Positions 11,464-11,570 of a stretch of DNA of 11,570 nucleotides are shown one piece after another. The stretch's first letter is position 1. Each line of letters starts with the position of its first letter. Source of the DNA: an uncultured Ruminococcus sp. (GTDB lineage: Bacteria; Bacillota; Clostridia; Oscillospirales; Ruminococcaceae); contig NZ_CAMHRZ010000093.1 in NCBI RefSeq assembly GCF_946187255.1, positions 1 through 11,570 on the forward strand, read 5' to 3'. The position numbers were made by a program, and so were the translations under genes. The notes under the pieces are model-generated. The model was not told the DNA's origin, did no database searches, and worked only from the letters and a program-made list of their open reading frames with translations.

Positions 11464-11570
11464 GTTTTTTCGATTTCTTTATATATAATACAAGGGTAGG
11501 GAAATATATATCACATACATATATATTCTTTTTTTCTCTCTCCCCGCGTAAGAAGTTTAAAAAAGTGTCA

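Larger units (their letters stand above)
11112..11570. other. right-end non-coding region
   Basis: No convincing gene on either strand. It holds the operon-end hairpin, the minus-strand promoter and small-RNA candidate, the GTGACA repeats, a small CCCG/CGGG hairpin at 11348-11359 and AT-rich DNA (11465-11540) that could be the promoter zone of a gene beyond the window. Confidence 0.6.

Overview
The window looks like chromosomal DNA of a low-to-mid GC Clostridia, most likely Oscillospiraceae and close to Ruminococcus. This is inferred from the gene set (type II fatty-acid synthesis enzymes, AGCS symporter, YfhO and DHHW proteins, a SigH-like sigma factor), the Shine-Dalgarno sites, the TTG and GTG starts, and the extended -10 promoters. 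No phage or transposase gene is visible.

Layout. 1-961 (minus): 5' part of fabH, running off the left edge. 962-1388: divergent control region between fabH and fabD, with a terminator-like hairpin in the fabH leader and a good promoter with a ~240-nt leader for fabD. 1389-2315 (plus): fabD, then a terminator. 2447-3865 (plus): AGCS amino-acid/sodium symporter with a palindromic operator candidate upstream. 3877-3903: shared terminator between convergent units. 8124-3911 (minus): tightly packed operon of a YfhO-type membrane glycosyltransferase, a Nudix hydrolase and a DHHW/AlgX-like anchored protein. 8125-8851: gene-free divergent region full of intergenic repeats, with strong promoters at both ends. 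8852-11111 (plus): SigH-like sigma factor, a structured RNA matching the twister self-cleaving ribozyme, a four-CxxC zinc-ribbon protein, a terminator, a polytopic membrane protein with a tandem-repeat tail, and a 59-residue membrane protein. 11112-11570: a candidate ~120-nt minus-strand small RNA and GTGACA-type repeats; no gene.

How they may work together. FabH and FabD supply the initiation and malonyl-loading steps of fatty-acid synthesis. The minus-strand operon looks like envelope or cell-surface polysaccharide modification. In the sigma-factor unit the predicted ribozyme cleavage site falls inside the sigma gene's UAA stop codon. Self-cleavage would separate the sigma message from the downstream zinc-ribbon message and leave the former without a stop codon. 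This, together with the candidate small RNA at 11130-11249, is the most unusual content of the window.
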